Notes under the pieces: generated by a model
Database searches by the model: none
Seen by the model: only the letters and a program-made list of their open reading frames with translations
What the model was told of the DNA's origin: nothing
Position numbers and translations under genes: made by a program
DNA from: Gemmatimonadota bacterium
Lineage (GTDB): Bacteria; Gemmatimonadota; Gemmatimonadetes; Gemmatimonadales; Gemmatimonadaceae
Direction of reading: 5' to 3'
Length of the DNA: 64,000 nt
Assembly (NCBI GenBank): GCA_003134685.1
Contig: PLCA01000003.1
Span: forward strand, 431,174-495,173
Part shown: positions 49,954-58,172 of the stretch, one piece after another
Numbering within the stretch: position 1 is the stretch's first letter
How the letters are laid out: the number at the start of each line of letters is the position of its first letter

Positions 49954-50523
49954 TTACTTCTTTGTAGACGAGATCGGAACCATGATGTGTGCGTAGGGTG
50001 TGCCCTTCCACATTACCCAGGGACCGCCGCTCTGCCGTGTGGTGGGTATCCCCTCCAATGCGCTCGGATCCGTCACGAGGAGCATGATGTGCGGCGGATC
50101 ATAACCCCACTCATTATCGGCGGTCGCTTTCGTCGCATACGGGTCCTTGTTGCTGCCGTACGCCCCACCTGGTGCGATCATGTAGGAGATGCCGGCGTGC
50201 GAGACCTTCGGCATGGTCTTGGTCATCATCGCGCTCATGAAGCCCATCCACTGGTCATCGACGCACATGGGATCGTTCCCTTTTGTGTTCGGAAAATCGG
50301 GAAGACAGGTCCACCCATTCGTCCCGGCACGGAGAGTTGTCATCTGCGCACCCTCGGTCGCTGGCCAATCCATGATCGTCGCATTTCCGGAGATGGAGCG
50401 TGGCGCCGCAGCCATCGCGGCGACGATCTTCTGGGCTTTCGTCTTTTTCCCTTGCGACAGGGCCTGACTGCCGGGAATGGTCAGGAGCATTGCGAGCCCG
50501 ACCAGAGTTACGGTGCGGTGCAT
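49954..50523 (-). CDS. Secreted protein of unknown function
   Basis: 189 residues with a signal peptide ending SQALSQG. The mature part has WPATEGAQMTTLRAGTNGWTCLPDFP, DPMCVDDQWMGFMSAMM, SYMIAPGGAYGSNKDPYAT and PHIMLLVTDPSALEGIP, a conserved-looking single domain with two cysteines (WTC and MCV). I do not recognise a characterised family and no catalytic motif is clear. It is the only gene on this strand here. A 7-base palindrome (ctacaat-agag-attgtag, 50633-50650) lies about 110 bases upstream of its start and could be an operator. Confidence 0.75.
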   Translation of the reverse strand: MHRTVTLVGLAMLLTIPGSQALSQGKKTKAQKIVAAMAAAPRSISGNATIMDWPATEGAQMTTLRAGTNGWTCLPDFPNTKGNDPMCVDDQWMGFMSAMMTKTMPKVSHAGISYMIAPGGAYGSNKDPYATKATADNEWGYDPPHIMLLVTDPSALEGIPTTRQSGGPWVMWKGTPYAHIMVPISSTKK

Positions 50524-50817
50524 ACGACCTCCATGAAACTGTTTGATACGGCTACGACGACTCGCGCCAGCATCCCCGTGTCGCGTCTCGACGTGCGGGA
50601 AGCCTGGTTGGCCAACACTTCAGCAATCGCGACTACAATAGAGATTGTAGCTGTCGTGAAGATTACGTTGCCTATTTCCGCCCCGGAAGAGCGTCCGACG
50701 GGCGACCGGCGGCTCGCCGCGAATCTGCTCGCGGGCAGGATTCTTCAGTTGCAGTTCGTCGTTACAAAGCTGAGACACGCCATAAGTCACTAATTCGCCA
50801 CAGGAATCGTCTATTGG

Positions 50818-50846
50818 TTGACACGTTTCCCGCGCGCCGATAGGTT
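50818..50846 (+). promoter_or_regulatory. Promoter-like sequence in a gene-free stretch
   Basis: A perfect TTGACA (50818-50823) is followed after 17 bases by TAGGTT (50841-50846). The same TTGAC and TAGGTT boxes occur at 12859-12886, also ahead of a terminator with no protein gene between. Confidence 0.5.
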
Positions 50847-51055
50847 GCAATCAAGAGCGTGATCAAGCGCTCAATCAAAATCAACGATCGCAAAATGATC
50901 CTCATCGCTCACCGCTTCACGAATAAGATGCTCGGCGCCGCAATGAATTGCGACGACGGGACGCGTGGCGCGCGACGGCGACGGGGTTAACACACCTGAT
51001 ACTTGCCAAGATTCGCCCCCGCGTCCTGGATCGATGCGGGGGCGTTTTCATTATT
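50847..51055 (+). ncRNA. Candidate small RNA between promoter-like boxes and a terminator
   Basis: The 593-base gap 50524-51116 holds no convincing gene. Within it, the stretch from the TTGACA/TAGGTT boxes to the terminator at 51014-51048 is about 200 bases. A 31-codon frame (ATG at 50895, ending at 50990) encodes MILIAHRFTNKM and an Arg-rich tail, but has no ribosome site. A non-coding transcript, or a short leader of the HAD gene, fits better. Confidence 0.35.
51014..51052 (+). terminator. Intrinsic terminator before the HAD gene
   Basis: cgcccccgc (51014-51022) pairs exactly with gcgggggcg (51036-51044), followed by ttttcatta. It is 65 bases upstream of the HAD start and no plus-strand protein gene precedes it. 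Confidence 0.75.
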
Positions 51056-51116
51056 GATCATCGGTGAGCGTGAGTCTGACGACCGTCAGAAACGCGCCGC
51101 CCTGAATGGAGGATAG

Positions 51117-51926
51117 ATGAGGAAGTATTACCTGCTGGTGAGCGACTTCGATCAGACCCTGAGCTTCAACGATTCCGGGCTCGTCCTGGCCGAGATGCTC
51201 GGCATTCCTGATTTTCAGGAGAAAGTCGCCAACCTATCGCGCCTCAACCTGGTGCAGTCTGGCGCGGAGCTCACGTATCTCCTGCGGCACGATCCGGATT
51301 TTCGCCGCGTGCGGGAGGACGACCTCGTCGAGGTGGGCCGTCAGATCCGGCTCAAGCGCAACATCGCGCTGCTCGCCGAGTTTCTGAAGGACGGGATCGA
51401 GGGCTTCAGGTTCGATTTCTATGTCGTGTCGGCTGCTCCGTGGCTGGTCGTCCACTCGGCGCTCCAGGGGCTCGTGCCCCCGGATCACATCATCGGCGCG
51501 CACTTCGGCTTCAGCGCCGAAACCGGTGAGGTGGAATCGATCATTCAGGTTCCCGCGGGTTACGGCAAGGTCGCCGCGGTCGATTCGCTGCGGGTGCGCC
51601 TCGGCGTTCCCAGCGATCGCGTCGTGTACGTCGGCGACGGAAGCTCCGACATTCACGTGATGCTTCACGTCAATCGCGGCGATGGCCTGACGATCGCGGC
51701 GTCTGAAGCGCGGCACATCGCGCAGATCGCGCGGCGCACCGTGATCAGTGATGACGCCCTCAGCGTCCTGATTCCGATCCTGGAAGAGATCTGCGGTTAC
51801 GACCAGTCCCAGATCCGACTGGTGTTCGAGGAGCAGGGGCTGCTGATTCAGGAGTGGGACCGGGTGCGGACGGACTGGCTCACGATTCGTGATGGGTCGG
51901 GAATGACCGTGGAGCCCGCTGCGTAA
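51117..51926 (+). CDS. HAD-superfamily phosphatase (phosphoserine-phosphatase-like)
   Basis: 269 residues, cytoplasmic. Motif I is SDFDQTL (Asp10, Asp12), motif II VVSAAPW, and motif [15 protein letters not shown] (about 173-184), the layout of MtnX/phosphoserine-phosphatase-type HAD enzymes with a C1 helical cap. The last 40 residues extend beyond the usual core. GGAGGATAG sits directly before the ATG. It hydrolyses a small phospho-metabolite that cannot be named from sequence. A palindromic element follows at once. Confidence 0.87.
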   Translation: MRKYYLLVSDFDQTLSFNDSGLVLAEMLGIPDFQEKVANLSRLNLVQSGAELTYLLRHDPDFRRVREDDLVEVGRQIRLKRNIALLAEFLKDGIEGFRFDFYVVSAAPWLVVHSALQGLVPPDHIIGAHFGFSAETGEVESIIQVPAGYGKVAAVDSLRVRLGVPSDRVVYVGDGSSDIHVMLHVNRGDGLTIAASEARHIAQIARRTVISDDALSVLIPILEEICGYDQSQIRLVFEEQGLLIQEWDRVRTDWLTIRDGSGMTVEPAA

Positions 51927-51931
51927 GACTG

Positions 51932-52128
51932 AACTGCAACTGAACGAGAGGGGAGCTGGAAGCTTGTATGCTTATGGCTATCAAGCTTCCAACGTCGGGA
52001 CGTTACGAGGTGGCGCGAAGGTACGAGCAGTTGCTTTTGCCCCGGCCGCGCCGGTAACGTCGCGGCGTCGTGCTGCTTATAGCTTTCAGCTTCAAAGCTT
52101 CCAGCTTCCCTCTCGTTCAGTTGCAGTT
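51932..52128. repeat. 197-base near-palindromic element (family 2)
   Basis: The 34-base tip beginning aactgcaactgaacgagagg (51932-51965) is complementary to 52095-52128 with one mismatch. The interior is also partly symmetric: gggacgttacg at about 51997 and gtaacgtcgcg at about 52053 pair. It begins 6 bases after the HAD stop and ends 26 bases before the SemiSWEET start. The tip resembles those of the element at 26149-26334. Confidence 0.85.
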
Positions 52129-52153
52129 TGCCGTTTCCTCGACCTCCTCTACG

Positions 52154-52402
52154 ATGATCCAGTATCTAGGCTACTTCGCCGGCACTCTCACTGTCGTGTC
52201 GTTCGTCCCGCAGGTCATCAGAACCTGGAAGACTCACCACACTCGCGATCTCTCATTCGGGATGTTCGCCCTGCTCGTTACGGCGAGCTCGCTCTGGATC
52301 GTCTACGGGATCGTGATCAAGGATTGGCCGGTGATCCTCACCAATACCGGAATGGTGTTGTTGACCGGCTCGATTGGAGTCGCCAAGCATCGATTTGGAT
52401 GA
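52154..52402 (+). CDS. SemiSWEET-type sugar transporter
   Basis: 82 residues from the ATG at 52154; an upstream frame only reads through the palindromic element. Three membrane helices, with the family's VSFVPQVIRTWKTHHTRDLSFGMF (Pro19-Gln20 of the PQ motif) and LTNTGMVLL with the Asn of the sugar pocket. SemiSWEETs dimerise to make a six-helix facilitator for sucrose or glucose in the inner membrane. Its placement near GH31 and the two ABC loci fits release or uptake of monosaccharides. Confidence 0.93.
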   Translation: MIQYLGYFAGTLTVVSFVPQVIRTWKTHHTRDLSFGMFALLVTASSLWIVYGIVIKDWPVILTNTGMVLLTGSIGVAKHRFG

Positions 52403-52519
52403 TGCGAAGGCAGGTTCTTCTCAGATGGAGTGATCCGCTCACGTAAGGCGCGTATTGAGGCGTAAGCTGCAGGATCTTAGATTGAAGGTCCCTGCCACTC
52501 ACCTCGAAGGTCCGCCGTC

Positions 52520-55213
52520 ATGTTTGATACTCTGAGCCTTTCGCATATCCTGATGGTTTTGGTGATCGTTCTGCTTTTCTTCGGTGCTAAACGGATCCCC
52601 GAGATCGCAGGCTCCATGGGCAAGGGCATCCGCGAGGAGCAGCGCAGAGCCGAAGCGGCTCCTTTGATGCGACCGCTGAACATCACAGATTCATCACATT
52701 GGGCAGCTTACGGTAATCTTGCGACGTTGAGAAAAGCCGCGGCATTTCTCGCGCTCACGATTGTGGCGCACCAGCCGCTCGCGGCGCAGGCAAACGCGAA
52801 ATCGGCTGCCCTCTCACGGGGTGGACTCCTGGCGCAGCAGGCCGCCTACACCTTCCTGGGCAATTCACGGGGATACGACCGCGTTCCCGGCGGCATCTTG
52901 ATACGCGCCGATCACGGCGCGGTGCTAATCGAAGCAATAGCGGGAATTGGGGCGCGAATTCGCGTGCGCTTTTCGGATGGAACTCCCTCGTTCCCGACGC
53001 CGCACTCTCTGGCGACTGGCGACACCGCGCCGAGACTGGGTAATGCTGTCGTTCATGAGGCGGGTGATACCGTCCTCGTTTACGCTGAGGGATTGGTCGT
53101 GCGCGTAGCGCGGCATCCAGTCCGCCTGAGTGTCACCGACAGTGTAGGACATGAGCTTCTCGCCGAGTCTTTCGGCGCCGGGGTGTGGCAGGGGAGGCTC
53201 GCTCACGTTCTCCGCGATCTGCCAGCCACTCGTTACTACGGACTCGGCGAGCAGCCGATGCCATTGCTTCGCAACGGCTCCGTGTTTCCGCTCTGGAACA
53301 CCGATCGCTTTGGCTACCGTCCCGGCGACATGCCGATCTACTCCTCGATTCCGTTCTATCTCGGAGTTCGTGATGGCATTGCGCACGGCATTCTGTACGA
53401 CAATCCGTTCCGGGCGGAATTCGATTTTTCCGCCAGAATGCGATCCGCGCTCTCCTACATGTCCGAAGGCGGGATCGATGGCGGAGAGCTTCGATATTAC
53501 GTGATTCCCGGGCCGGGACTCGACAGCACGCTCGCGCGCTACACGCGACTCACCGGCAGGACGCAGCTGCCGCCTCGCTGGTCGTTGGGGTATCACCAGA
53601 GCCGGTACAGCTATTTCCCCGACACGACCGTCGAGAATCTCGCGCGCGAATTCCGCCGGCGTGACATTCCCGCTGATGTGATTCATCTCGACATCCACTA
53701 CATGAATGGATATCGGAATTTTACTTTCGACCCGGAGCGTTTCCCCCAGCCGAAGCGCTTGCTCGACACGCTCGCGGCGGAAGGATTCAAGGTGGTGACG
53801 ATCGTCGATCCTGGTCTCAAGGTCGACAGCAGTTGGTCGGTCTATCGTGACGGCCTAACGCGAGGCGCGTACATCACGCTTCCTGATGGATCTCCGTACG
53901 TAGGTGTCGTCTGGCCAGGCCGAAGCGTCTTTCCCGATTTCTCCCGAGCCTCGGTGCGCGACTGGTGGGGCGCACAACACCAGGCGCTCGTCGACGTCGG
54001 CGTCCGCGGCGTGTGGGACGACATGAACGAGCCGGCATCCTTTGGTGGTCAGACGATTCCCGATATCGTCCAGTTCGAGGGCGACGGGCACCCGGGGACT
54101 CATCTCGAGTATCACAATCAGTATGGGACGCTGATGGCGCGTGCGACCTTCGACGGATTCCATCGGCTCCGGCCGGAACGCCGCCCCTTCGTCATCACGC
54201 GTGCCGCGTACGCCGGCGTGCAACGGTACGCCACCGTTTGGACTGGCGACAACAACTCGACCTGGGAACACCTCCGCGTGTCGATCCCCATGATCCTCGG
54301 GCTTGGGCTCTCGGGCATTCCGTTCACAGGGAGCGATATCGGCGGCTTTAATGGGGCACCGGGCGCGGAGCTGTACGCGCGATGGCTGCAATCGGCAGCG
54401 CTCATTCCGTTCATGCGCACTCACGCAATGATCGGAACCCCGAGGCGCGAGCCGTGGAGCTATGGCCCCCAGTACGAGCGCGCGAATCGGGCGACGATCC
54501 GGCTGCGCTATCAAATGATGCCCGCGCTCTACACCGCGTATTTCCAGCACACGCGGCAGGGAAGTCCGGTCGTGAGACCGGTCTTCTGGAACACACTCAC
54601 CGATTCAGCCGCGCTCGGCACCGACGACGAATTCATACTCGGCGATCACCTGCTGGTGGCGCCAGTAGTTGATTCGGGCGCAGTGAGTCGAAGCGTCTAC
54701 CTGCCGGCGGGTCGCTGGTATCGAATGGGAAGCGGAGAGGCCTACGACGGCGGTCGTTCAGTTACGGTTCAGGCACCAGGTGTCCTCAACGACGGAGGCG
54801 ACACGACCGGTCTCCGCGGATTACCGGTGTTCGCGCGCGCGGGCGCAGTGATACCGTCATCGGCTGTCGTTTCGTACGAGGGTCAGCGTCGACTCGATAC
54901 CCTGAGCATCGATATCTATCCGGGCACCGCCACGAGCGAGCTGTACGAGGATGCGGGCGAGGGTTACGCGTATCAGCGCGGAGAGTATCGGCGGACGACG
55001 TTTACGACGTCTGGCGCTCCGCTCTTGTCGATGACTTTGGCGCAGACGGGATCTTACGCGGGCGCCGGCTCATTCAAGCTCACGATTCACGATGTCTCAC
55101 GCCCTCAGCGAACTTTGGTCGACGGTCGCTCGGTGCAAACCGTGTACGATGGCCCGCGACGCGAGATCTATCTCGTGATCCCCTCACGCGCGCGACGCCT
55201 GCAAATCGAGTAA
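52520..55213 (+). CDS. TatA-like N-terminus fused in frame to a GH31 alpha-glucosidase
   Basis: 897 residues. Residues 1-45 are a TatA/TatE protein: MFDTLSLSHILMVLVIVLLF, then FGAKRIPEIAGSMGKGIRE. No stop follows. From about 70 a second signal-like segment (LRKAAAFLALTIVAHQPLAAQ) leads into a complete GH31 enzyme. Its nucleophile is Asp501 in WDDMNEP and its acid/base is Asp577 in WTGDNNSTW, with a C-terminal beta-sandwich (YEDAGEGYAYQRGEY). GH31 enzymes hydrolyse terminal alpha-glucosides. AAGG lies upstream of the first ATG. GH31 could instead start at ATG 52667 or TTG 52727, both without good ribosome sites. Confidence 0.87.
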   Translation: MFDTLSLSHILMVLVIVLLFFGAKRIPEIAGSMGKGIREEQRRAEAAPLMRPLNITDSSHWAAYGNLATLRKAAAFLALTIVAHQPLAAQANAKSAALSRGGLLAQQAAYTFLGNSRGYDRVPGGILIRADHGAVLIEAIAGIGARIRVRFSDGTPSFPTPHSLATGDTAPRLGNAVVHEAGDTVLVYAEGLVVRVARHPVRLSVTDSVGHELLAESFGAGVWQGRLAHVLRDLPATRYYGLGEQPMPLLRNGSVFPLWNTDRFGYRPGDMPIYSSIPFYLGVRDGIAHGILYDNPFRAEFDFSARMRSALSYMSEGGIDGGELRYYVIPGPGLDSTLARYTRLTGRTQLPPRWSLGYHQSRYSYFPDTTVENLAREFRRRDIPADVIHLDIHYMNGYRNFTFDPERFPQPKRLLDTLAAEGFKVVTIVDPGLKVDSSWSVYRDGLTRGAYITLPDGSPYVGVVWPGRSVFPDFSRASVRDWWGAQHQALVDVGVRGVWDDMNEPASFGGQTIPDIVQFEGDGHPGTHLEYHNQYGTLMARATFDGFHRLRPERRPFVITRAAYAGVQRYATVWTGDNNSTWEHLRVSIPMILGLGLSGIPFTGSDIGGFNGAPGAELYARWLQSAALIPFMRTHAMIGTPRREPWSYGPQYERANRATIRLRYQMMPALYTAYFQHTRQGSPVVRPVFWNTLTDSAALGTDDEFILGDHLLVAPVVDSGAVSRSVYLPAGRWYRMGSGEAYDGGRSVTVQAPGVLNDGGDTTGLRGLPVFARAGAVIPSSAVVSYEGQRRLDTLSIDIYPGTATSELYEDAGEGYAYQRGEYRRTTFTTSGAPLLSMTLAQTGSYAGAGSFKLTIHDVSRPQRTLVDGRSVQTVYDGPRREIYLVIPSRARRLQIE

Positions 55214-55246
55214 TTAGCGGGGCAGAACAACCCCTCTCCACGACTA

Positions 55247-55252
55247 TATAAT
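55247..55252 (+). promoter_or_regulatory. Consensus -10 box placed for a leaderless transcript
   Basis: A perfect TATAAT ends 6 bases before the ATG at 55259, so transcription would begin at about the start codon. The -35 position reads agaaca (3 of 6). A similar TAGATT ends 6 bases before the ATG at 57274. Confidence 0.6.
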
Positions 55253-55258
55253 CGTCCC

Positions 55259-57202
55259 ATGTCGCACCTTATTTTGTGGCGCCGCGGAGCGCTCGTCTCA
55301 GCCCTCCCTCTGCTCGCCGCGTGCAGCGGATCTTCCAGTACCGAGCGCTCGGCGGCCGGCGCGGCCCCGGCGTGGCTGGTCGAGCGGGGCCGCCAGGAAG
55401 CCGAGATGGCGGCGCGGTCGAGCGTGCTTCACGACTTCAAGTTCACGGATCAGAGGCAGGCCAGCGGCATCACGTTCGAGAACCGGGTCGTAGACGACGC
55501 GGGCAAAGACTACAAGCTGGTTCACTACGACCACGGAAATGGAGTGTGCGCCGCGGACATCGATGGCGATGGGCTGCCCGATCTCTATTTCGTCACCCAA
55601 CTCGGCACCAGCGAGCTCTGGAAGAACCTGGGCAACGGCCGGTTCGTCAATATCACCGACCAGGCGGGGCTCGCAATGCCGGACGCGATCGCGGTCGCGT
55701 GCTCCTTCGCCGACATCGACAACGACGGCCTTCCCGACCTATTCGTCACGACGGTGCGCCACGGGAATCGGCTCTTTAAAAACCTCGGCGGTGGGAAGTT
55801 TCGCAACATCACCAAAGAGGCAGGAGTGGGATACGTCGGCCACTCCTCCGGCGCGGTGTTCTTCGACTACGACGGCGACGGCTTGCTCGATCTCTTCGTG
55901 ACCAATGTGGGTGTGTACACCAGCAACGAGCGGGGGCCGGGCGGGTACTTCGTAGGTCTGCCCGACGCTTTCATGGGCCACCTCCACCCCGAGCGCGCGG
56001 AAACAAGCATTCTCTATCACAATCTGGGCGGCGGCCGGTTCAAGGACGTTACGCGCGAGGTCGGGCTCGTGGACAAGAGCTGGAGCGGCGACGCGACGGC
56101 GCTCGACATCAACCGCGATGGGTTTCCCGACCTCTACATCCTCGACATGCAGGGAGGGGATCACCTCTGGCTCAATGAAGGCGGTAAACATTTTCGCGAC
56201 GCGACGGCGAAATATTTTCCGAAGACTCCGTGGGGCTCGATGGGGGTGAAGGTCTTCGACTTCGATGGGGATGGTCGGCTCGACATCTTCGTCACGAGCA
56301 TGCACCCGGACATGTGGGTAAGCATCCCCGCCGGCGACTGGGCGGCCGAGGGGCGCAAGGCGGATTCATCGACGGTGGCTCCCGGGATGATTCCCGGAGG
56401 GAAGTCTGGCTTCTTCTTCGGAAACGAGCTGTTCGTGAACCAGGGCGGCGGTCGATTCAGGGAGGTGTCGGATTCCGTCGGCGTCGAAACGTATTGGCCC
56501 TGGGGGCCCAGCGTGGACGACTTCAACGCAGATGGATGGGACGACATTTTCATCGCCGCGGGCATGAACTTCCCTTACCGATACGGGATCAACTCCCTGC
56601 TTCTCAACGAGGGAGGTCGCCGTTTCTTGCCGAGCGAATTCGTAGTGGGCGTGGAGCCGCGAACGAACGGCGCAACGGAGCAGGTGTGGTTCACCCTCGA
56701 TTGCAAGGGAGGGGACGCGTTCAATCCTTTCTGTCGCCCCTGTACCATGCCCGGGGCGATCGACATAAGGTGCCACGTCGATTCCGCGGGCAAGGTGACG
56801 ATGATGGGCTCGCTGGGATCGCGCTCCGCGGTCGCACTCGACCTGGACGATGACGGTGATCTCGACATCGTGACCAACGAGTTCAACGGGCGTCCGCAGG
56901 TTCTCGTCAGCGACCTTGCGCAGCGACACCGCATCCACTTTCTCAAAGTCCGCGTTCGCGGAACGCGCTCGAATCGGGAGGGGCTCGGTGCGGAGGTTAC
57001 CGTCGTGTTGCCCGACGGGCGTCGGATTCTGAAGCTCCTCGACGGTAAGTCAGGGTACCTCTCTCAGAGCGACCTGCCACTTTATTTCGGCCTCGCGGAT
57101 GCTGACCACGCCGGATCGATCGAGGTCCGCTGGCCGTCGGGTCGACAGCAGACGGTGGCCGGACCGATCAGGTCAGGGACCATCGAGATCGTCGAGAAGT
57201 AG
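55259..57202 (+). CDS. CRTAC1-type lipoprotein with FG-GAP/VCBS repeats and ASPIC/UnbV domain
   Basis: 647 residues. The lipoprotein signal ends LLAAC (about Cys22). Calcium-binding FG-GAP turns recur: [65 protein letters not shown], forming a seven-blade propeller. The C-terminal ASPIC/UnbV domain runs from about 560 (FLKVRVRGTRSNREGLGAEVTV...VRWPSGRQQTV). Such proteins sit on the cell surface or in the periplasm. Their ligand is unknown, though they often accompany glycan-utilisation genes. It probably has a leaderless mRNA. Confidence 0.92.
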   Translation: MSHLILWRRGALVSALPLLAACSGSSSTERSAAGAAPAWLVERGRQEAEMAARSSVLHDFKFTDQRQASGITFENRVVDDAGKDYKLVHYDHGNGVCAADIDGDGLPDLYFVTQLGTSELWKNLGNGRFVNITDQAGLAMPDAIAVACSFADIDNDGLPDLFVTTVRHGNRLFKNLGGGKFRNITKEAGVGYVGHSSGAVFFDYDGDGLLDLFVTNVGVYTSNERGPGGYFVGLPDAFMGHLHPERAETSILYHNLGGGRFKDVTREVGLVDKSWSGDATALDINRDGFPDLYILDMQGGDHLWLNEGGKHFRDATAKYFPKTPWGSMGVKVFDFDGDGRLDIFVTSMHPDMWVSIPAGDWAAEGRKADSSTVAPGMIPGGKSGFFFGNELFVNQGGGRFREVSDSVGVETYWPWGPSVDDFNADGWDDIFIAAGMNFPYRYGINSLLLNEGGRRFLPSEFVVGVEPRTNGATEQVWFTLDCKGGDAFNPFCRPCTMPGAIDIRCHVDSAGKVTMMGSLGSRSAVALDLDDDGDLDIVTNEFNGRPQVLVSDLAQRHRIHFLKVRVRGTRSNREGLGAEVTVVLPDGRRILKLLDGKSGYLSQSDLPLYFGLADADHAGSIEVRWPSGRQQTVAGPIRSGTIEIVEK

Positions 57203-57273
57203 GAATTGCAAGGTAGTCTTCGGTTGCAGTCTCACCCGAAGTAGGAGCGCGTCGAACCCAGTAGATTTACGAG

Positions 57274-58161
57274 ATGCCCCGCATCGTCTCGTTCCTTCCC
57301 GCCGCCACTGAGATCACCTACGCGCTCGGCGCGGGCGCAGACCTTGTCGGGCGCTCGCACGAGTGCGACTACCCGCCTCAGGTGCGCTTGCTTCCGGTCG
57401 TGAGCAAACCAGCGCTGCCGCTCGAGGGACTGTCGCAGAGGGAGATTGACCGCGCCGTCGCCGCGCACCTCGCCACCGGTGAAAGCCTCTATCTGGTCGA
57501 TGAAGTGCTCCTCGACGAGCTGAGGCCCGACCTCGTGTTCACCCAGGACCTGTGTCAGGTCTGCGCTCCCTCGGGAAATGAGCTGAGCAGGGCGCTGCGC
57601 GACATGTCGCAGCCGCCCCAGGTGCTATCGCTCACGCCTCGCAATCTGGCGGAGATCGCGGAGAACATTCTCGCGATTGGCGACGCCACGGGCAGAAACG
57701 AAGCGGCGCGGAAGCTTGTCGAAGAGAGTCACGACCGAATCCAGAGAGTCGTAGCAGCCGTCGGGGAGTCGCCTCCCCGTTGTGTCACGTTCCTCGAGTG
57801 GACCGAGCCGCTCTTCTGCGGCGGTCACTGGGTTCCGGAAATGGTCGCGGCAGCGGGTGGAGAAGACACCCTCGGTCAACCCGGCGCCGATTCGCAGCGA
57901 ATCACCTGGGACGATGTAGCCGCGTCGGAGCCGGAGATGCTGATCGTGGCGCCGTGCGGTTACGGCTTGAAGGAGGCGATCGAGGTAGCGAAGCGTCTGC
58001 CGCGAATCACCGATGCGGAAGTCTACGCCGTGGATGCGAACGCGTACTTCGCGCGTCCTGGCCCCCGTGTCGCGGAGGGCGTGGAGCTGCTCGCGCACCT
58101 CTTTCATCCCGATCGATTCGAGTGGCCGCACCAACACCGGCCGTGGACGCGCATCGGCTGA
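57274..58161 (+). CDS. Cobalamin-binding protein, BtuF/TroA-like, without signal peptide
   Basis: 295 residues. The type III solute-binding fold begins PRIVSFLPAATEITYALGAGADLVGRSHECDYPP. It continues with DLVFTQDLCQVCAPSGNEL and CVTFLEWTEPLFCGGHWVPEMVAAAGGED and ends with DAEVYAVDANAYFARPGPRV. These are the hallmarks of the soluble cobalamin-binding group. There is no signal peptide or lipobox, so it is probably cytoplasmic or exported by an unknown way. No BtuCD genes are near. Role in corrinoid handling is inferred from the family. Confidence 0.87.
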   Translation: MPRIVSFLPAATEITYALGAGADLVGRSHECDYPPQVRLLPVVSKPALPLEGLSQREIDRAVAAHLATGESLYLVDEVLLDELRPDLVFTQDLCQVCAPSGNELSRALRDMSQPPQVLSLTPRNLAEIAENILAIGDATGRNEAARKLVEESHDRIQRVVAAVGESPPRCVTFLEWTEPLFCGGHWVPEMVAAAGGEDTLGQPGADSQRITWDDVAASEPEMLIVAPCGYGLKEAIEVAKRLPRITDAEVYAVDANAYFARPGPRVAEGVELLAHLFHPDRFEWPHQHRPWTRIG

Positions 58162-58172
58162 GAAGAACGGCA

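Noticed and set aside
49939..50793. Plus-strand frame of 284 codons
   Set aside because: It is antisense to a secreted protein with a clear signal peptide, and its composition is the Arg/His/Gly-rich pattern of a shadow frame.
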